Source: JAIVGV01 sp035295985 (GTDB taxonomy: Bacteria > Acidobacteriota > Blastocatellia > Pyrinomonadales > Pyrinomonadaceae). From it: a DNA stretch of 14,993 bases. The stretch lies in contig DATHBT010000118.1 of NCBI GenBank assembly GCA_035295985.1, positions 1 through 14,993 on the forward strand, written 5' to 3'. Of this stretch, positions 12,745 through 14,993 are shown piece by piece. The notes under the pieces are model-generated. The model saw only the letters and a list, made by a program, of their open reading frames with translations. It had not been told where the DNA came from and did no database searches. The translations under genes were made by a program, and so were the position numbers. Position 1 is the stretch's first letter; each line of letters opens with the position of its first letter.

Positions 12745-13782
12745 ATGAGCCGAGACGCGACTGACAGCCCCTCGATCAGCGTGCGCGACTTCGTCGCGGG
12801 CGCGCCGGCCGCGCTCGCGCTACGCGTGCTCGCCGGGGCGGGCGGCTGCGAAGCGCGCCGCATCACCGCGCCGCGCATCCAGAAGCTCGGCCTCGCCCTC
12901 GCGGGCTTCACCAACTACATCCACGCGGGCCGCGTCCAGATCGTCGGCCAGAGCGAAATCTGGTTCCTCGGCCAGCTCGCGCCCGAACGGCGGCGCGAGG
13001 CGATCCGCAACCTCGCCCTCGAGCGGATCGGTTGCGTCCTCATCACGAAAGAACTCACCCCGCCCGCCGAACTCGTGGAGGCGGCCGAAGAGTTCGCGCT
13101 CCCGCTCGTGCAGTCCCCCCTGGTCAGCTCCGTCGCCATCAACCTCGTCACAGAGCACCTTCAGGCCGCGCTCGCCCCGCGCGAGACGCGCCACGGCGTC
13201 CTGCTCGACGCCTACGGCCTCGGCGTCCTGATCGAGGGCGAGTCCGGCATAGGGAAGTCCGAGTGCGCGCTCGACCTGATCCAGCGCGGCCACCGTCTCG
13301 TCGCCGACGACACGGTCGAGGTGCGGCGCACGGGGCCTCAGCAACTTGTCGGGGCAGCGCCCGAACTCCTCCGGGAGCACATGGAGATTCGGGGCCTGGG
13401 GATCATCAACATCCGCGACCTGTTCGGCGTCTCCGCCATCTGGAACGGCCCGAAGGCGGTCGGACTCTCGATCCGCCTCGAACGGTGGGGCCAGTTGAAG
13501 GAGGTCGAGCGGCTTGGCGTCGATGAGACGAGGATCGAGATTCTGGGCGTCAGAATTCCGCAGGTACTGCTGCCGGTCAGCCCGGGCCGCAACCTCGCCA
13601 CGCTCGTCGAGACGGCCCTGCGCGTGCACCTGCTGCGCCTGCGGGGTTACAATGCGGCCCAGCAATTCGTCGCGCGCCACGCCGCGCTGCTCGGCGCAGG
13701 GGGCGAGGCCACAAGCGACAATGACTCCGGGGGCGACCGCGAAGTTGGGGCGAGCAAACGGCCGGCAGGCAACGAGCCGTAA
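12745..13782 (+). CDS. hprK: HPr kinase/phosphorylase
   Basis: 345 residues from ATG 12745; an in-frame GTG at 12739 is an alternative. HprK phosphorylates and dephosphorylates the regulatory Ser of HPr, linking PTS state to carbon and nutrient control. The N-terminal domain (about 1-125) precedes the catalytic part: RHGVLLDAYGLGVLI with His150, the P-loop GESGIGKS (165-172), VADDTVEV with Asp188 and Asp189, and the HprK signature EIRGLGIINIRDLFG starting at 214. LPVSPGRNLATLVE is the late conserved segment. The last ~25 residues are a low-complexity tail. rapZ starts 1 nt after the stop. The partner HPr gene is not in the window but would be expected further downstream. Confidence 0.95.
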   Translation: MSRDATDSPSISVRDFVAGAPAALALRVLAGAGGCEARRITAPRIQKLGLALAGFTNYIHAGRVQIVGQSEIWFLGQLAPERRREAIRNLALERIGCVLITKELTPPAELVEAAEEFALPLVQSPLVSSVAINLVTEHLQAALAPRETRHGVLLDAYGLGVLIEGESGIGKSECALDLIQRGHRLVADDTVEVRRTGPQQLVGAAPELLREHMEIRGLGIINIRDLFGVSAIWNGPKAVGLSIRLERWGQLKEVERLGVDETRIEILGVRIPQVLLPVSPGRNLATLVETALRVHLLRLRGYNAAQQFVARHAALLGAGGEATSDNDSGGDREVGASKRPAGNEP

Positions 13783-13783
13783 G

Positions 13784-14764
13784 ATGACGAAACGGGCCGC
13801 GGCGCGCGTCGGAGGAGGCGGGCGGCGCGAAGGCTTTGAGACCCCGGAGGCCGCGGAGACCGGGGCCGCGCCCGACGTGGTCGTCATCACCGGTCTAAGC
13901 GGTTCGGGGATGTCTTCGGCCACGGACGCCTTCGAAGACCTCGGCTACTTCTGCGTGGACAACCTGCCCCTCACCTTGCTCCCGACCTTCGCGCGCCTCG
14001 TCCAGCCGGACGACGGCGAGGACGACAAGCGGCGCATACGCCGCGCCGCGCTCGTCATCAACATCCGCGAGGGCCACTTTTTGGAAGAATTCGTCGAGCG
14101 GATCGAGCGCCTGCGCCGCGGCGATCTCAAAGTCGCAGTCCTCTTCTTCGAGGCGTCGGATCAGGTCTTGCAGCGCCGCTTCAGCGAGACGCGCCGCCCG
14201 CACCCGTATGAGACCGACGACGGGCTGGCCGCCTCCATCCGCGCCGAGCGCGAGGCCATGGCCGACATACGCGCCCACGCAGACCTCATCATCGACACCA
14301 GCGAGCACAACGTCCACAGCCTCCGCCGCTACCTCGTCGAGCGCTTCAGCCCCGACGCGGGCGGCACGACGATGCGCGTGCAGGTCTTGAGCTTCGGCCA
14401 CAAGTACGGGGGCCCGCGCGACGTCGATCTGCTCTTCGACGTACGCCACCTGCCCAACCCGCACTTCGAGCCTGATCTGCGTCACCTGTCGGGCAGCGAC
14501 CGGCGGATCGTGCAGTACCTGAAGGCAAAACCGGAGACGGCCGAGACGCTGCGCCGCTTCGGCGAGCTGCTCGACTACCTGCTCCCGCTCTACAGCCGCG
14601 AGGGGAAGTCTTACGTGACCTTGGGCGTGGGCTGCACGGGCGGGCGACACCGCTCCGTGATGGTGGCGAACGCGCTCGCGCGCCACCTGCGCCGCCAGGG
14701 CTACGAGGTCTCGGTCGTCCACCGCGACTCGCGGAAGACGAAGGCGAGCAGGCCCGCCAAGTGA
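13784..14764 (+). CDS. rapZ: RapZ-like nucleotide-binding adapter with Walker A Lys replaced by Met
   Basis: 326 residues. RapZ (YvcJ/YhbJ family) is a P-loop protein that binds RNA or partner proteins to control amino-sugar metabolism and related pathways. The start ATG is 1 nt after the hprK stop, giving about 30 extra Ala/Gly-rich residues before the core; GTG 13877 is a shorter alternative. The Walker A region reads GLSGSGMSS (37-45): Met43 stands where the family has Lys. The rest is typical: EDLGYFCVDNLP (51-62), IIDTSEHNVHSLR in the middle, and the C-terminal domain with HKYGGP, DVRHLPNPH and CTGGRHRSV (284-292). The C-terminal domain is therefore intact while nucleotide binding by the N-terminal domain may be altered. 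The tail after 310 is basic. Confidence 0.92.
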   Translation: MTKRAAARVGGGGRREGFETPEAAETGAAPDVVVITGLSGSGMSSATDAFEDLGYFCVDNLPLTLLPTFARLVQPDDGEDDKRRIRRAALVINIREGHFLEEFVERIERLRRGDLKVAVLFFEASDQVLQRRFSETRRPHPYETDDGLAASIRAEREAMADIRAHADLIIDTSEHNVHSLRRYLVERFSPDAGGTTMRVQVLSFGHKYGGPRDVDLLFDVRHLPNPHFEPDLRHLSGSDRRIVQYLKAKPETAETLRRFGELLDYLLPLYSREGKSYVTLGVGCTGGRHRSVMVANALARHLRRQGYEVSVVHRDSRKTKASRPAK

Positions 14765-14841
14765 CGGGCGCGCGCGCGATCTCTTCAGACACCGAGCAGG
14801 TCGCAGTTAACCTCAGATCGCAACGACGGGAGGCTTGAGGG

Positions 14842-14993
14842 ATGGACGAGGCCGCGAACAGGGAATCGCCGGGGCAGGTGGCGGGCGTCATCGTCACGCA
14901 CGGGCAGTTCGCGACCGAGCTGCTCGCGGCGGCCGAGATGATCATCGGCCACGTCGCGCACGTGACGGCCATCTCCATCGGCTGGCAGGACGA
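14842..14993 (+). CDS. PTS mannose-type EIIA component, N-terminal part (runs off window)
   Basis: About 50 codons are visible. After ten leader residues the sequence GVIVTHGQFATELLAAAEMIIG matches the start of the EIIA-Man fold, with the phosphoryl-accepting His at residue 20 in VTHG. The start is supported by GGGAGG at 14828-14833, 8 nt upstream. In this context (hprK and rapZ directly upstream, no sugar permease genes seen) it is more likely a regulatory phosphocarrier than part of a transport complex; that is inference. The 77-nt gap before it carries no repeat array and no clear terminator. Confidence 0.85.
   Translation, partial: MDEAANRESPGQVAGVIVTHGQFATELLAAAEMIIGHVAHVTAISIGWQD

Noticed and set aside
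13514..13783. Upstream extension of the rapZ frame into hprK
   Set aside because: The extension lies wholly within hprK and gives a Cys/Arg/Ser-rich shadow sequence; the ATG at 13784 directly after the hprK stop fits the family.

Overview
The window is high-GC (roughly two thirds G+C) bacterial chromosome with every gene on the + strand. The gene set and order (lptC/A-like, lptB, rpoN, long-form hpf, hprK, rapZ, mannose-type EIIA) point to a didermic, LPS-exporting bacterium with a purely regulatory PTS. Together with the extreme GC3 and the repeat-filled gaps, this suits Acidobacteriota, perhaps Blastocatellia. That assignment is inference from gene content; no rRNA marker is present.

Left part (1-5497): the 3' end of a ribonuclease J gene; a small ACT-domain protein followed 4 nt later by a classical short-chain dehydrogenase; undecaprenyl-diphosphatase uppP; then a small PilZ-like protein whose stop is next to the start of recJ. 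Middle part (5498-9435): a very large single-chain LptC/LptA-like periplasmic protein, a two-gene DUF433/DUF5615 (PIN-like) toxin-antitoxin module of lower GC, then lptB. The toxin-antitoxin pair sits inside what would otherwise be an lpt export operon. Right part (9436-14993): rpoN (sigma-54), the hibernation factor hpf, a secreted YceI-like protein, a strong terminator hairpin, then hprK, rapZ and the start of an EIIA-Man gene. The last three would form a nutrient-sensing phosphorylation relay. The RapZ homologue has Met in place of the Walker A lysine.

The most striking feature is not a gene. Six of the seven longest intergenic gaps (857-968, 2193-2341, 3258-3345, 5494-5629, 11172-11289, 11847-11971) share one architecture: a run of tandem 7-nt words, a non-repetitive spacer, then the reverse complement of those words, again with a 7-nt period. 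The word differs between sites (AGCTATT/AGCTGTT at three, RGAATCC, AGAAGGC, GTCAGTT and GTGATGG elsewhere). One site carries two different words nested in a single unbroken 7-nt register. The arrays typically begin in or just after the upstream stop codon and often run up to the next start codon.

A second whole-window signal is codon context. I found no GTCGAC although GTCGA followed by another base is very common; Val-Asp pairs use GTTGAC or GTGGAC instead. CAGCTG and CTGCAG also appear absent, with TTG used as the Leu codon next to CAG. No gap longer than about 300 bases lacks a gene.
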